Assembly: GCA_025531455.1 (NCBI GenBank)
Contig: JAMYHL010000109.1
Location: 37,794-101,793, forward strand
Origin: Apiotrichum sp. Y4204
Lineage: Eukaryota; Basidiomycota; Tremellomycetes; Trichosporonales; Trichosporonaceae
Direction: 5' to 3'
DNA length: 64,000 bases
Made by a program: the position numbers and the translations under genes. The notes under the pieces are model-generated. The model made no database searches and was not told the DNA's origin. It saw only the letters and a list, made by a program, of their open reading frames with translations. Shown here piece by piece: positions 12,301 through 25,500 of this stretch (position 1 is the first letter of the stretch; every line of letters starts with the position of its first letter).

Positions 12301-13323
12301 GGCCGGGCGGAAGCCAAGCTCAAGGCAGAGCGTGCGGTCCTTGTGCGCTTTGACAACGAGCTCGCCGACCTAGAGCACGACCTGAAGGCCAAGCGCCAGG
12401 AGATCGTCGACGCCGAGCTCGCGGTAAAGAAGCTCGACCACGACCTTGGCCTCATTGCCAAGGAGCGCTCGTCGTCTGAGACAATGAAGGAGAATCTCGA
12501 GAAGCAGTTCACCTGGATTCTCGAGGAGCACCAGTTTTTCGGCAAGCCCGGGACTCCCTACGACTTTGCCGGCGTCAACCTTTCGCAGGCGCGTGAGCAA
12601 TGCCGCGAGCTCGAGGCGCAGCACAAGGGCATGTCACGCAAGATCAACACCAAGGTCATGTCACTGATCGACAATGTGGAGAAGAAGGAGCAGGCGCTGC
12701 ACAAAATGATGGCCACTGTGCTCAAGGATAAGTCGAAGATTGAGTCCACCATCGTCGAGCTCGACCGGTACAAGCGGGACGCGCTGCAGAAGACGTGGGA
12801 CAAGGTCAACGGCGACTTTGGCCTCATCTTTGCGGAACTGCTTCCCGGTAACTTTGCCAAGCTTCAACCGCCGGAGGGCCAGGATCTTACCGAGGGTCTC
12901 GAGGTCAAGGTCCGCCTCGGCAGCGTGTGGAAGGCGTCGCTCACGGAGCTGTCCGGTGGCCAGCGGTCACTCATTGCGTTGTCGCTCATCATGTCCCTGC
13001 TCCAGTTCAAGCCTGCTCCGATGTACATTCTCGACGAAATCGACGCCGCGCTCGACCTGCAGCACACACAGCACATTGGCCAGCTCTTCCGCACACGCTT
13101 CAAGGGCTCTCAGTTCATCGTCGTGTCCCTCAAGGAGGGCCTGTTCACGAATGCCAACGTGCTCTTCCGCGCACGCTTCCGCGACGGCACGTCGATCGTC
13201 GAGCGCACAGCGACACGAGGCGCAATACACGACAAGGAGAACGACAGCGGCGTCGCCGAGCCGGGGAAGAAGCGCGCACCGGCCGCCGCATCATCCCGCG
13301 CTCCCCTCACCGCCCGGTCATAG
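9370..13323 (+). CDS. SMC2: Condensin core ATPase subunit SMC2
   Basis: Eight exons join in frame to 1213 residues: 9370-9397, 9434-9469, 9535-9638, 9687-9724, 9772-10156, 10202-10636, 10671-11879, 11917-13323. SMC2 pairs with SMC4 in condensin and compacts chromosomes in mitosis. The start [14 protein letters not shown] is the SMC2 N-terminus. Walker [10 protein letters not shown] is at 32-40, and [17 protein letters not shown] is the conserved SMC2 Q-loop region. Long coiled coils flank the hinge (about 525-670, ending near [13 protein letters not shown]). The C-terminal head has [14 protein letters not shown] (about 1090) and Walker [12 protein letters not shown] (about 1115), followed by the SMC2-specific [21 protein letters not shown]. 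Several introns are only 34-37 nt; splicing the first gives DGFKS exactly. Length is normal for the family. Downstream lies a long gene-free region. Confidence 0.96.
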
Positions 13324-16300
13324 TCCTTGCTTTGTTAGACGTGTTGTATAGTATGCCATCTGTTTGGATCTTGCCGAGGGTGCAGTGTCGTTGGGGTGAC
13401 ACCTACTGCGTTCCATGCTGACAACGACTTCAGTAGACCACGATCACCACCCGCCCAAGATGCTAACGCTCCTTGGAATTTTTGAACCCCCAGTGCTGAA
13501 AACAGCAGTGAGACGTCGGGCATCTCGCACTTTACTCAAGTTCTGATCAACAGCGAACCATCCACCATACTGACAACAATTAAATAAATCAGTCACGTTC
13601 CCGCGAGCTGAGGCGTTGATACACCCCTCTTCCATTCCGACTTCAGCGGCACCGCCACCCGTGCTGCAGAGTCCAAGACGTGGGAGCAGCTGTCAGCACA
13701 GCTAACACAGGACGGGCAAACAAAAGAAATGATCATGAAAATAACGGAAAAATTAAATACAATAAATAATCATTTCTCTGCACTGGAACAAAATTGATAT
13801 GGGCGAGCCCAGCCCACTGCATCTCCAGACATCTCCAGACATCTCCAGCACGCCTGCACCGCACAAATACAATACTCTCAGCCCACCATTCCAGCACACC
13901 AGCATTCTGGCTGTGGCCTGGTATCTCGGACACCAGCCCATTTCTTTACTGTTCCCGCTACACCCGCTGCGCGCGGCGAGTCCCCCCGTCTGCGGCGTCT
14001 GCGGCGCGGGCGGGGTACGCAGTGCGCGGGCGAGACGCAATTAGAACAGTACAGACTGGGGAATGCTGGGTGCATGTTTGGGCATTTGTGGAATATCAGC
14101 CGGGCGGCACTGCCTTGTTCTCCGTCCCGTGCGCTGGTCATGTTGGTGTGGTACTGGTGCTGTGCCACTGCGTCCAGCTGGACATGATCCGTACAGCTTG
14201 CGGGTAATTTGAAGTCTACTTGGGGCCACTCATTGCAGGAAAATGAATCACGACCTCGCGGTGCAAGTGTCGACACCACCCCGCAGAGCGATGGTAGGAA
14301 TCAGACAAAGTGAGCTCCGGACGCCGACGTTGTCTGCAGTACGCGGCGCGACCGGCATGTCAGCACTACCGCACGGAGTGCGGCTCGAAATACTCGAGCG
14401 AGTACTGAGCTACTGAGCCATTGAGCGCCTGAGCGCCAGTTAATATGGTGGTGTCCATGATCCATGCTCGGTCATCTTCACGGATGGCATGGATCGACTG
14501 ATCGGCACGTGTAAGAGACAGCATTGATCATTGATTCATGACAAATGATCCGCGAGCCTGGCCAGCATCGTCCCCCGACGATCACGACAATCATCCACCC
14601 CACTGGCTTTCTGGTCTGTGGATCGGCGATCCGCGCTTCCCAATGTGGCCAAGGCCAAGGCAGCAATCCACGATCCACGTTCCACGATCACAGCATTCCA
14701 CATTCCTCTGCGGCACAGGTAGCAAACAACTCTCCGCGCAGCCCGCAGCCGTGACCTCCCGGGCGCATCTGAGGCGTAAATCCGCTAATCAACGCGGGAA
14801 GCACGCCCAATGCTGGCAGGCGCACAGACGCCGGCCAGACCATCAGTGCGACTCAGCGCGATCAGTGTACCTCAAGCTTGAGCAGTTAACGCACACTGAA
14901 GTCGGGGGACTATTGGTTGGTGTTGTGCTGTGAATGCAGGATACCTCAATGCCGCGCTCGAGCACATGAGCACAGCTAGCACAGGCTTTCCCGGGCACGC
15001 CTCACGTCAGCATTCCGCGTCCCGCTCCCGAGACTTGTGCGTGCCGCGGACGAGACGATGGGGCCGGTGAGGAGGATGAGCCCGGGCGTGAGTAGTGAGT
15101 ATGCCGCGCTGTGGAGCATGTTGATCTGTTGATGTGTTCATCGCCGAGTGTGTGTGATTGCTTGCAGCTTGAAAGCTTGAAAGCGTATCAGCGCATCACG
15201 TTGTAAGCGTACAAGTCATGTCCAGCATGTCCCAGGCTGTCATGGAATGCTGTGCAATGCATGCATTGTCCCGTGTGTGCGTGTGCGTCGATCAACGCGA
15301 TCGAGTGATCTGCGCATGCTGGCGATCAGAGATCAGCGGTCAGTTACCACTCCGATCGACTGAACTACAGTTCCCATGCTATCCACATACCCTAGACACC
15401 ACATTGTCTATGTACAGCGCAGTTGGAGCAATGGTGGTCGTTGTCAAGTCAGTAAGATCAGTATGATCAGTAACTGATACGGCATACCCGCGCATATGCA
15501 TTCACGGGGAGTCATTAGGCATCCGATATTGGTCAAGGAGTTCAAGGAAGCATCACCCAGACCACTGGGATGTAAACGATTACAGCCCGTTTTACAGCAT
15601 AACACACTTAAACACTCCGTGCACTCCATATGCACAAGCAAATGCTGCGCTACTCGGCCGCTCTCCACGGCCACTCGGCACTCCCCCCGGCACACCCGCG
15701 TAGTCCACTCGCCCCCGTGTACCCGTACTCGCCCCCGCACCCCCGTTCCTGCGCCTTGGCCGTCTTGGCCACTTGGCCGCTTGGCGTCCCTGGCGCGACG
15801 TGTTAGCGCGACGCGTAGAGGAAGAGTGGGAGTGGAGTGATAACGACGCGCGTTGAAAGTTACCAATTGGCCAACCCGTGTGTGGGATGGTATGTAAGGA
15901 GCACAGGATAATGTAGGGGCAACCAATCCAATTTCAGGAAAAAAGGAGCATTGACAGAAAAAACAGGGCGTGCGGTATCCTCGAGATCTTGAGATCTCGA
16001 GATAAAACAGGTCGACAGGTCTCTGGTTTCTGAAAAAGCGCGTGGATTGATTTCTGATCCTGTGCAGGTCTTTTGATGCGATTCTATTCTGCGCGCCTGG
16101 TCCTGGATATCTGGATCACTGCTCCTGCCATTCCTGAGGGACCGACGTCGCCATCACATGGTGCTGCACTGCCTTTCCACGGATAGGACAGTAGCAGCTT
16201 CGTCCATGGTCCCTTGAGACTCGATGGATCTCGGACTGATCGCACTCCACGGCTGATACCAGTTCCAAACCATTCGTCCATCCGCACGGAGCTCGATCGT

Positions 16301-16642
16301 CCACCTTGCCACCGCCATATCCCAGCTCATCCAGTATACAAGCACTGGCCTGCATCTGGACTCGATATTGTCGATTGTTTCCATGTTTCGCATGTCCCGG
16401 GAACGCCACGCGACGTCAGAGAGCACTCGCGCACTCACTGGCCGCACTCACTGATCACTCAAATGTATCAAAGTCTTCAAAAGTCTCCAAACACCAGCGG
16501 CCAAGATCCAACAGAGTCGCCCTGAGGAGTACCCTGAATATCTACCCTGGATTTAAGTTTTGGGCTGCAAACACAAAATGGAATGGGGAGAAAAGGGATG
16601 CGCAGAGAAGGCGGAGAAGAGATTGGCGTCAGAGAAGAATCA
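13324..16642. other. Gene-free region, 3' of SMC2
   Basis: About 3.3 kb without a supportable gene. Small features are a 10-bp tandem repeat (ATCTCCAGAC, nearly three copies, 13821-13849), CTGAGC-type short repeats near 14400-14440, many GATC-containing motifs near 15300-15480, and the palindrome listed at 15980-16001. Confidence 0.5.
15980..16001. repeat. Perfect 10-bp inverted repeat with 2-base centre
   Basis: Arms CTCGAGATCT and AGATCTCGAG separated by TG. It stands in non-coding DNA about 3.6 kb upstream of AGS1. It could be a dimeric regulator site or a chance cruciform; nothing nearby distinguishes these. Confidence 0.6.
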
Positions 16643-16644
16643 GA

Positions 16645-16743
16645 GGGGGGGGGGGGGGGGGGGGGAAGGGGGGGGGGGGGGGGGCCGGGGCAATTAATAA
16701 AAAATGACCGGAAANNNNNNNNNNNNNNNNNNNNNNNNNNNNG

Positions 16744-16808
<65 letters not shown>
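16645..16808. repeat. Poly-G / poly-C tracts flanking a sequence gap
   Basis: A run of 21 G (16645-16665), AA, 17 G (16668-16684), then a short AT-rich piece, 28 unknown bases (16715-16742), and a run of 65 C (16744-16808). The G side and C side are complementary, so the joined sequence would be a huge hairpin. This could be a true G-quadruplex-forming tract, but homopolymers ending at a gap are also typical of assembly error. Confidence 0.85.
16715..16742. other. Assembly gap (28 N)
   Basis: Run of undetermined bases between the poly-G and poly-C tracts. The real length of missing DNA is unknown, so frames crossing it are meaningless. Confidence 0.99.
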
Positions 16809-16810
<2 letters not shown>

Positions 16811-18199
16811 CGCGGAGCGGTGGGGCGACGAGGACATGAAGATAAAGAGTCCGAGAAGAAATAAACGGGTGCTAAGGATTCTGAGCACATCCCACAGTCT
16901 CTCTTTATTTTCTTGAAAGCAACCCCTCTGACGCGTGCACTCGCCCCGTGGCGCTGGCGGCGGCGGTTTCGGGCCCATCGGGACGCCCGCGACAGTGTCA
17001 CCTGCCCCCGTCGTGTGCTGTTCTTGCTGGACTGGGTCGCTGTCCGGTGCCCGGTGGCGTGTGTTGGTGATCAGGACGCCAGGAGGTGGCGGACATTACG
17101 CGTTGCGTCAGCACAAGGGGCGACTCGAGTCCCCGAGTTCAAGAGCTCGAGAGCGTAGCAGCGTAGGAGGCTGTGTGGTCCATGCGCATGTGTCCCGCGT
17201 GCGTGCCGTCGACCCCACTGGCGCCGCTGGAGATACTGCCTGTGCACTGCGGCTATGGACGCCTCCTACGCGATCAGGACGCCAGGAGCAGTCAGATCCT
17301 ACACGGTGACGCGGTGACCATCGAGCTTCGAGTTTCGGGGCGAGCAATGTCCTGGGAGCTAAGGAGCAGATGGCCCGGGGTGCGCCTTGGCCCTTCGTCC
17401 GTTGCGGTCCAATGGCCCTGCGGCGTGCGTCCTCGGTTTTGTTGAATGCCTGCAATTCTGCGGGTCTTGGCATGTATGGTTTGGGTTCTGGGTTCCGCAT
17501 TGCATGTCGCATCCTCCATGGCTCCAAAAAAAACTCTCTTATCTATGCCGCTCCCATCCACACTTTGTTAGCTTTTGACTGGGCCTGCAACGTTGAGCGC
17601 GTGTATAGCATGCAAGGATATAGGAAAAAGGGAGGTCGGAGATCGTCCACTGTGACGGGTGCCTGATTCCAGGAAGGTTTTTTTTAACGCCCAGGCCCTG
17701 AGCCCCTGAGCCCCCTGCGCCCCCTGGTGGCCCGTGCCCATGCACCATCAGCGTGGTACGGTGTCGTACTGTGGCAGACGAGACCCCCCACCTTGTCAAC
17801 CAGATTGTCCGGACCCCTCGGACCCCTCTGTGGTGTCGCCGGTGTCTCTCCCCCTCTGCGCCCCACGAGCTGGTCCCCCAAGCGGCAAACCCAAACCACC
17901 CCCCTCTTCCTGTTATCGGCATGCGCTAGACCGCTACTCGACGCTAGAAAAAAGCTTGAATTGATGGTGATTCTATTTTGCCTTGGCACAGCAGGGACTT
18001 GCAATGCATTCCTTTTGCCTCTGAAAGGAGGGCTGCACAGCACAAGCAGTCCTTGCCCTGGACATCCTGGATACTCTGAATTCCCTCTGTAAATGCTAAT
18101 GGCATGCGTTGTGAATCTCAAACGTGGTCGCTGTGCGGCACAATCTGGGTCCATTTTGTGCTCAGTCGGTCGTCGTGCAACGCGCGTGTCAGGCCATCC
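16809..18199. other. Gene-free region, distal upstream of AGS1
   Basis: Frames on both strands are short and of low complexity. The sequence repeats a segment resembling 'ATCAGGACGCCAGGAG' at about 17071-17086 and 17273-17288, which suggests a small local duplication. No gene is supported. Confidence 0.45.
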
Positions 18200-19582
18200 C
18201 GTTGTCACCGACCAGGAACAAGGACCCAAAAGGACCCTTCCCCTGTTGCCTGTTGCCCTCTGCCTTTTTCTCTCCCCTCTCTCTGCTTCTCCTCCTTTCC
18301 CCCTTCCGCCGTTCCTCAACTTCATTCTCCGTGTGTTGATCTGTGTGGGATCAGCACAGTTACAGTTCCGAACTTTTTTAGGTTGTTTTTTTTCTGCGTC
18401 GAGCGTCCCTCTTCCCACCCGTGTCCCCGGCTGTTCCCTCAGCTTGGCTCTCGTGGTCTGCCCTGGGTTTCTTGTGTGTATGTGTGTGTGTGTCGTCCAA
18501 CAGCTGGGACACGGACAAGCAGCAGCACGACCGCGATTAGTACCGTCGCCGCCCTTTTTACCATTCTTCCGCGCCTGCCAACTGCTTCCTTTCACCCGCC
18601 CCTCCCCCCCGAACCCGTCGAGTACGAGCTACACAGATCTGCAATCCTTCCTTTCGGGCTCTCCTTCCTTGTCTGCCTATCTGTCTTCCCCCTTCGCCCC
18701 CCCCTCCATTGCTCCCTTTCCTGCTCCTTCCCTCAATAGGGCTCTGTTCGTCCGCCTCCCGTCGCCCTCTTCTGTACTGGTCCGCACATTCGCACACACG
18801 CACACACGCATACACACTCCACCGCACTCCGCCCCCGTCCGCCCGATTGGGTCCGTTTCGCCCGTTTCGTCCTACGTCCTTCCCCTCCACACACCATCTC
18901 CGCCGCCCCCCATTCCATCACTTGTCCCACCCTCACCGCTCTCTTGATCACCCACATCGCCGTCCACAGCCTCGCCGCACAGCCAGCCCCCATCCTGTCC
19001 TGTGCACATGTGCTGTTCGTCATCGGCCTCTCTCTAAAATCCCCTCATTCATTCCTCTTTTCTATCCCGCGGCGACTGGCTCCCTCGACGATAATCGATA
19101 CCCCCCCTTCCCCCCCCACACACGAGATACGAGATTTTCGGACTCGACCCCTCCCTCTCATCTCATCTCTCTCTGCATATCCATCTAGCGCATAGCCGTG
19201 TCCGTGTCCGCTTAACCCACACCACACGACGCCCCCATCGTCGCATCACCGCATAGCCTATATCACCGCATCGCGATCCCGACAGTGTCCCTCCCAGACA
19301 CAGTCATTGGTGCACAAGATCGACATCGAGATCCCACCGCAATCCTTTCACCGACGGGCAGCATCGCCAGCGACGTCGCCGGCAGACACATCGCATTCCT
19401 CTTAAAACCCCCGAGAGTTCGACGTTCCCATCTGCCCTCTCACCCCTACCACTATCTTCACCGCAGTTGATCTCACGCACTCTGCAACTCGCCGTCACAA
19501 GCCTTAGTTCCCTGCGCCCGCGGTAGCTCCTCGCGTCCCCTTCCCCCAGTCATCCACGTCCCAGACCCTCCGTCCGCCCAGT
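18200..19582 (+). promoter_or_regulatory. Long pyrimidine-rich promoter/leader of AGS1
   Basis: About 1.4 kb of strongly CT-rich top strand (many CCCTCT, CTTCC and CCCCC runs) leading directly to the AGS1 ATG at 19583. Such tracts are common in 5' regions of strongly expressed fungal genes. Several short upstream ATGs lie inside, so if the transcript starts early it would carry upstream open reading frames. The extent is inferred from base composition only; the transcription start is not visible. Confidence 0.45.
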
Positions 19583-22500
19583 ATGCGGAGAGGGTCCAGC
19601 ATGCCGTCTTCATCGTCATCCCGACACAGCAGCCCCCTGCGGAGAGCAGCACGGACACTCGTGGCGGCCGCCTGTGCCGTCGGCGTCGCGGCGCACGTCT
19701 ACAACGAGACCCTAGACCCCTGGAACATCAACAAGAACAAAGGTATGTGGCTGCCGTCGGCGTCGCTGGCGGTCGTTTGCCGGAATCCCGAGATCGAGAT
19801 CCTCGTCGCTGACATTCCCGCAGATGCTGCAGATAGTCTACACTACACCACGCCGCTCCGGGCAAACTACACTCCATCGCCTCAGAACTGGAGAGTACGT
19901 TCATCGGACCTCGGCATCTCTTGCTCACACACAGGAACTTCCCACGTATACCCTCCTTGTCGATAAGTGGATCGACGGTGACCCGTCCAATAATGACTTT
20001 TTCAAGTACATTTACGAGTATGACTGGCGTGAGACCCAGCTGCGAACAGGAGGCGACGCCGCCGGCCTGATGGACGACCGCGGTCTTGACTACCTGCTCT
20101 CGATGGGCTACAAGGCCATCTACATTGCGGGCACCAACTTTATCAACATGCCATGGCAGGCAGACGGTTACTCTGCGCTCGACTTTACCCTCCTCGAGCC
20201 ACACTTTGGCGACCTCGAAATGTGGAACAAGTTTATGGACAAGGTGCACGCTCGCGGCATGTATATCATCTTCGACCTGACTGTCGGTACCATGGGCGAC
20301 ATGATTGGCTTCAAGGGGTGAGTGCTTGCTACCGACTGCACCTAACAGCAGACACCTCAACTCGTCGGCCGGCTTTACTACCAACGAGTATGAAGTGCAG
20401 TGGAAGTTGCCACTGTACACTCCCTGGGGCTTCACATCGTATCCCGACTTCAACTTTACCAACGAGTACAACGAGTCGTGCCAGTACCCGACCTTTTACC
20501 AAGACGACGGCTCGATCATCGACCCCGGTCTGACTGGCTGCTACGCGTCGTCTTTTGACCAATATGGCGACATTGAGGCCTTTGGTGTTCACCCCGACTG
20601 GAAGCGTCAGCTCGCAAAGTTCGCGTCCGTGCAGGACCGTCTCCGTGAATGGCGCCCGGACGTACTCGAGCGCCTCAAGAAGTTTAGCTGCCTCTGTATC
20701 CAGGCGCTCGATATTGACGGCATCCGTATCGACAAGGCCACTCAGGTCACCGTCGACGCGCTCTCCGAATGGGCCAATGCGACACGTGCGTGCGCAACTT
20801 CGCTGGGAAAGGACAACTTCTTCATCCCCGGAGAAATCACTGGTGGTGACACGTTCGGCTCCATCTACCTCGGACGCGGCCGTACGCCGGGTATGCGCAC
20901 CACCTATCAGCAGGCTCTGGACCTGGTGCCGAGTGACAATGCCAAGTTCCTCCGCGAAGAGGGCCTCACCGCTCTCGACTCGTCGGCGTTCCACTACTCG
21001 GTCTACCGTAACCTGTGCCGCTTCCTCGGCCTCGACGGTCAGCTCACGGTGAACAGTGACATTCAGGTCGACTTTATCAACAGTTGGAACGAAATGCTCG
21101 TCAACAACGACTTCCTAAACTCCGCCACGGGCGAGGTTGACCCCCGTCACATGTACGGTATCACCAACCAGGATGTGTTCCGCTGGCCCATGATGACCAA
21201 CGGCACCCACCGTCAGCTCCTCGGCACCTTCGTCACCCATCTTGTTCTTCCCGGCATGCCGCTGGTTTGGTACGGCGAGGAGCAGGAACTTTACCTTCTC
21301 GACTCGAGCGCGGCCAACTATCTCTACGGTCGTCAGGCTATGGTTGCCAGTCAGGCGTGGAAGCGTCATGGTTGCTACCGTCTTGGTGCTACCCAGTACT
21401 TCAACCTCCCATATGACAAGGTTATGACGGGTTGCTACGACGACAACATGGAGCATGACCACTTTGACCCCACCGCTCCGCTCCGCCGCGCCATGCGCAA
21501 CTTCAACCATGCGCGTGCGTACTACCATTCCCTGCAGGATGGCTTCATGCTGGCCCGCATGAGCCAGTCAACCTGGATGGAGATGCTGCCAGGATCGGAC
21601 CCAGTCCCGACAGAGCTCGGTCTTTGGTCCGCATCGCGACTCCCGTCCCCCAAGCAGCGCTCGACAGCAAACACCACCGGTTCCTTCTGGAGGCAGGACG
21701 GTGACGTCTCACAGGCCGTTTGGCTCCTCTACACCAATTTGAACGCCTCGCACTCGTTCGAGTACGACTGCGACGGTCCGAATGCTACCCTTGCCCCATA
21801 CCCGGCTGGAACTGAGGTCCGCAACGCTCTCTACCCGTATGACACCATTACCCTCGCTTCCACCCCCATCTCCTTCTACAACGACAGCAGACCTCCCTAC
21901 CGTGGCTGTATCCCGCGCCTGGACACCCAGCCGTTCGAGTTTAGGGTCTACGTTCCCCAAGAGGAGTGGAAGCCGATGCCCCCATCGCTTTCCGGCTTCA
22001 GCCTTGGTCACGACAGCCGCATCACACTGGACGGCGACACGATCGACTTTGAGCTCGAGTGGGACACAGAGATGGACTGCGTTAGCGTCGGCGAGGCCGT
22101 CTCGCTTTCCTACACCGGCGAGCCGGGCAAGTCGCCCACCATAGCTTCCAGCGGCTCTGATGCGTGTCTCACCATTAACGGCTCCGCGTACGATATGATC
22201 AGTGTCACCCCCTCCCGCTGGCGCTGGAAGGGCCGCATCAGTGGTGCCGGCGAGGGTGTCTACCGCATCAACATTGCTGGCACCGCCGCGGCTCAGAATG
22301 GTAACACCACCACAGGAGTAACTGATTACCTCCTGCTTCGTGTCGGCTCGAAGAACAACGTTGTTGCCTTCCCGCACGACGACTACGACAACTCGATCCT
22401 CTCAGTCAAGGACGGAAAGTACACCCTCACCCACAGGGCATGGGGTGCGGACAAGTGGCGCTACACTGCCAACTATGGCATGGACTGGTCCGACTGGTCT

Positions 22501-25500
22501 GACATGGAGGCAACGTCGACTCTGAATGCGACTGCCTTCAAGAACAATTGGTGGAAGGGCGACCACGTCATGGTCCAGTACTGGTCGCAGCTTCTTGGAA
22601 GTGCCGGCCATGTCATTCACGCCGACGCCAACTACAATGGCCATCAGCGTCGCTACCCCCAGCTTCTCCTCCGTGGCGCCTTCAATAACTGGGGATACGA
22701 CCTGGGACTAAACTCGAAACTCAAGCTCAAGGACGACGGTGTGTGGTCCATGCCTGTCATGAGCACCTGGCCCTCGTACTTCCAGCTCAACGTGTTCGAC
22801 TTCGACGACTACTTCTACGGCGACGCCGACGGCGATGGTGTCATTGACCGTCTGCCCCCCAACTCGCTGACCCCCAACTTCCTCAACGTGTCGACCCCTC
22901 CGCGCCCCTTCCTCGCCTGGGAGTTGCAGGTTGACGATAAGACTGGTCACTGGAACATTATGCCTATCGGGCACGAGATGGTGTCGATCATTGCGTTTTC
23001 GCTTCTCCTCGCCATCCCCATTCTCACTGCCCTCGGCGCCGCTGCCATCTTCCGCTACTCGTTCTACGCCATCAAGATCAACAAGTGGGGCCAGAAGCCG
23101 GCCAAGGAGTCGAGCTACTTCCCCATTGTTGGTGCGCACCACGAGAAGAAGGAGAAGAAGGACGCCGTCTCCGAAAAGGGCCACGGAATCATCAGCCACC
23201 ACGAGAAGGTCAAGCCCAACGACCGCGTTATCGGCTGGCCCGAGGACCCGAACAAGCGCCGCAAGGTGCTTATCGCCACCCTCGAATATGAGATTACGGA
23301 CTGGAAGCTCAAGGTCAAGATTGGTGGTCTCGGTGTCATGTCGTCGCTCATGGGCAAGGCCATGACGGATGTCGACCTCATTTGGGTCGTTCCCAAGGTG
23401 CAGGACATTGACTACCCCATGGGCGAGTTTGCGGAACCGATCGAGGTTATCATCTTTGGCGAGCCGTATCTTATCGAGGTGGAGACCCACACTTTGGACA
23501 ACATTACGTGGGTCATCCTCGACTCGCCAGTCTTCCGCGCACAAACCAAGTCGGACCCGTACCCCCAGCGTATGGACGACCTCAGCTCGGCCATCTTCTA
23601 CTCTACTTGGAACCAGGCCATTGCCGAGACAATCCGCCGTTACCCCGACATTGACATCTACCACATTAACGACTACCACGGAGCCCTCGCCCCGCTGTAC
23701 CTCCTCCCGGACATCATGCCCGTCTGTCTCTCCTTGCATAACGCCGAATTCCAGGGTCTCTGGCCCCTGCGTACCAAGGACGAGATGAAGGAAGTCTGCG
23801 CGGCTTTCAACATCTCCAAGGACGTGTGCTCCAAGTATGTGCAGTTCGGTAACACCTTCAATTTGCTTCACGCCGCCGCCTCGTACATCTCGCACCACCA
23901 AAAGTCGGTCGGTGTCGCTGGTGTCTCGGACAAGTATGGAAAGCGCTCCTGGGCCCGTTACCCCGCGCTCTGGACCCTGCGCAACATCGACTCGCTTCCC
24001 AACCCGGATCCCACCGACATTGCCGCGCTCGACGAGGGCGGTGTCGATGTTGACAAGATCCAGATCGACGCCGCCGCAGAGGCCAAACGTCCTGAGGACA
24101 AGCGCCAGGCACAGGAATGGGCAGGACTCAAGCAGGACCCCAAAGCGGATCTCTTCGTGTTCGTCGGTCGTTGGTCCAAGCAGAAGGGTGTCGATCTCAT
24201 CGCCGACGTCATGCCGGGTCTTCTGGAGAAGAAGTCCAACATCCAGCTCATCTGTGTCGGTCCTGTTATCGACCTGTATGGTCGCTTCGCTGCGGAGAAG
24301 CTTGCTCGTCTCATGGAAATGTACCCCGACCGCGTCTTCTCCAAGCCCGAGTTCACCACGCTGCCGCCATTCCTCTTCTCCGGTGCCGACTTTGCCCTGA
24401 TTCCCTCGCGAGACGAACCGTTCGGCCTTGTGGCCGTCGAGTTCGGTCGTAAGGGTGCCCTCGGTGTCGGTTCGCGTCTCGGTGGTCTTGGTCTCATGCC
24501 CGGTTGGTGGTTCCCTGTCGAGTCGACCGGTACCCAGCACATGCTCTCGCAGCTCACCAAGACCATCAAGCTGGCCCTCAAGTCGACCGAGGAGGAGCGT
24601 GCAATTCTCCGTGCCCGTTCGGCTGTTCAGCGTTTCCCCGTCGTCGAATGGCGTCAGCGTCTCGAGGATTTCCAGCGCCGCAGTATCCAGATGTCGCGTT
24701 CCATGGCCGCGGACCGCGCCTGGGGCTACGAGCTTGCCGGCCAGCCCGGTGGTGTCGTCGCCGCTGCTTCCGGAGGCCCGCGTGCGTCAATGTATCTCAG
24801 CGACGCCAACGACTCGTCCACCTCGCTTAGCCAGTTCAACCGCCCCGGCACTCCCGATTCGCAAATGTCGGCACCCTCGTCTCCCAACCTTGGTGCCACT
24901 CAACGCATGTCCACGATGTCTGACGTTCCCTCCGGCCGCGACTCACTGTCCCCCGGTGACTACCACAACCGCTTCGACAGCAAGAAGAACAACCGTGCGT
25001 CTGCCGACTCGTTCTACGACGAGGACCCCAACAGTGCTGGCCTCTACCGTCGAGAGCCTCGCGCCCGTCCCAAGTTCTTCTCCGGCTACGAAGATGACCA
25101 TTCGAGTGCAGTGTCGTCTGACCAGGACACTGGAACGTTTGCCCCATCGACCAGCGGCGTCACTACCGACGGCGGACCCGGCCAGACGTACGACAACTTC
25201 CTCGCTGCGGCCAACCGTCAGTTCGCCAAGAACACGGGCGGCAAGAACCAGCCCGACCCATTCATGGAACGCCGCATGAGCACAATGAGCGCCGACTCGA
25301 ACTTTACCCCCTCGCGTCCATTCACTGTTCACTCCCACGCCGGATCGTTTGACTCCCTTGGCTCCCTTGCCGAGGAGAAGAACCAGTCGCCGCTCAACAA
25401 GGCCATGGAGTCGTTCACCGACTCCGATGGTGAGGTTGCGCAATCGTTCGTCCAAAAGCTTCAGAGCCTCAGCGCCGGCAACTCAAAGGGTGACCTGTGT

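Noticed and set aside
16583..17001. Glycine- or proline-rich frames crossing the gap
   Set aside because: They translate the G/C homopolymers and unknown bases.
17684..18595. Minus-strand frame of 303 codons upstream of AGS1
   Set aside because: Arg/Gly-rich reading of a pyrimidine-rich region, with no family-like content and no clean start context.
22708..24540. Minus-strand open frame of 610 codons opposite AGS1
   Set aside because: It mirrors the glycosyltransferase domain of AGS1 and has no domain of its own.
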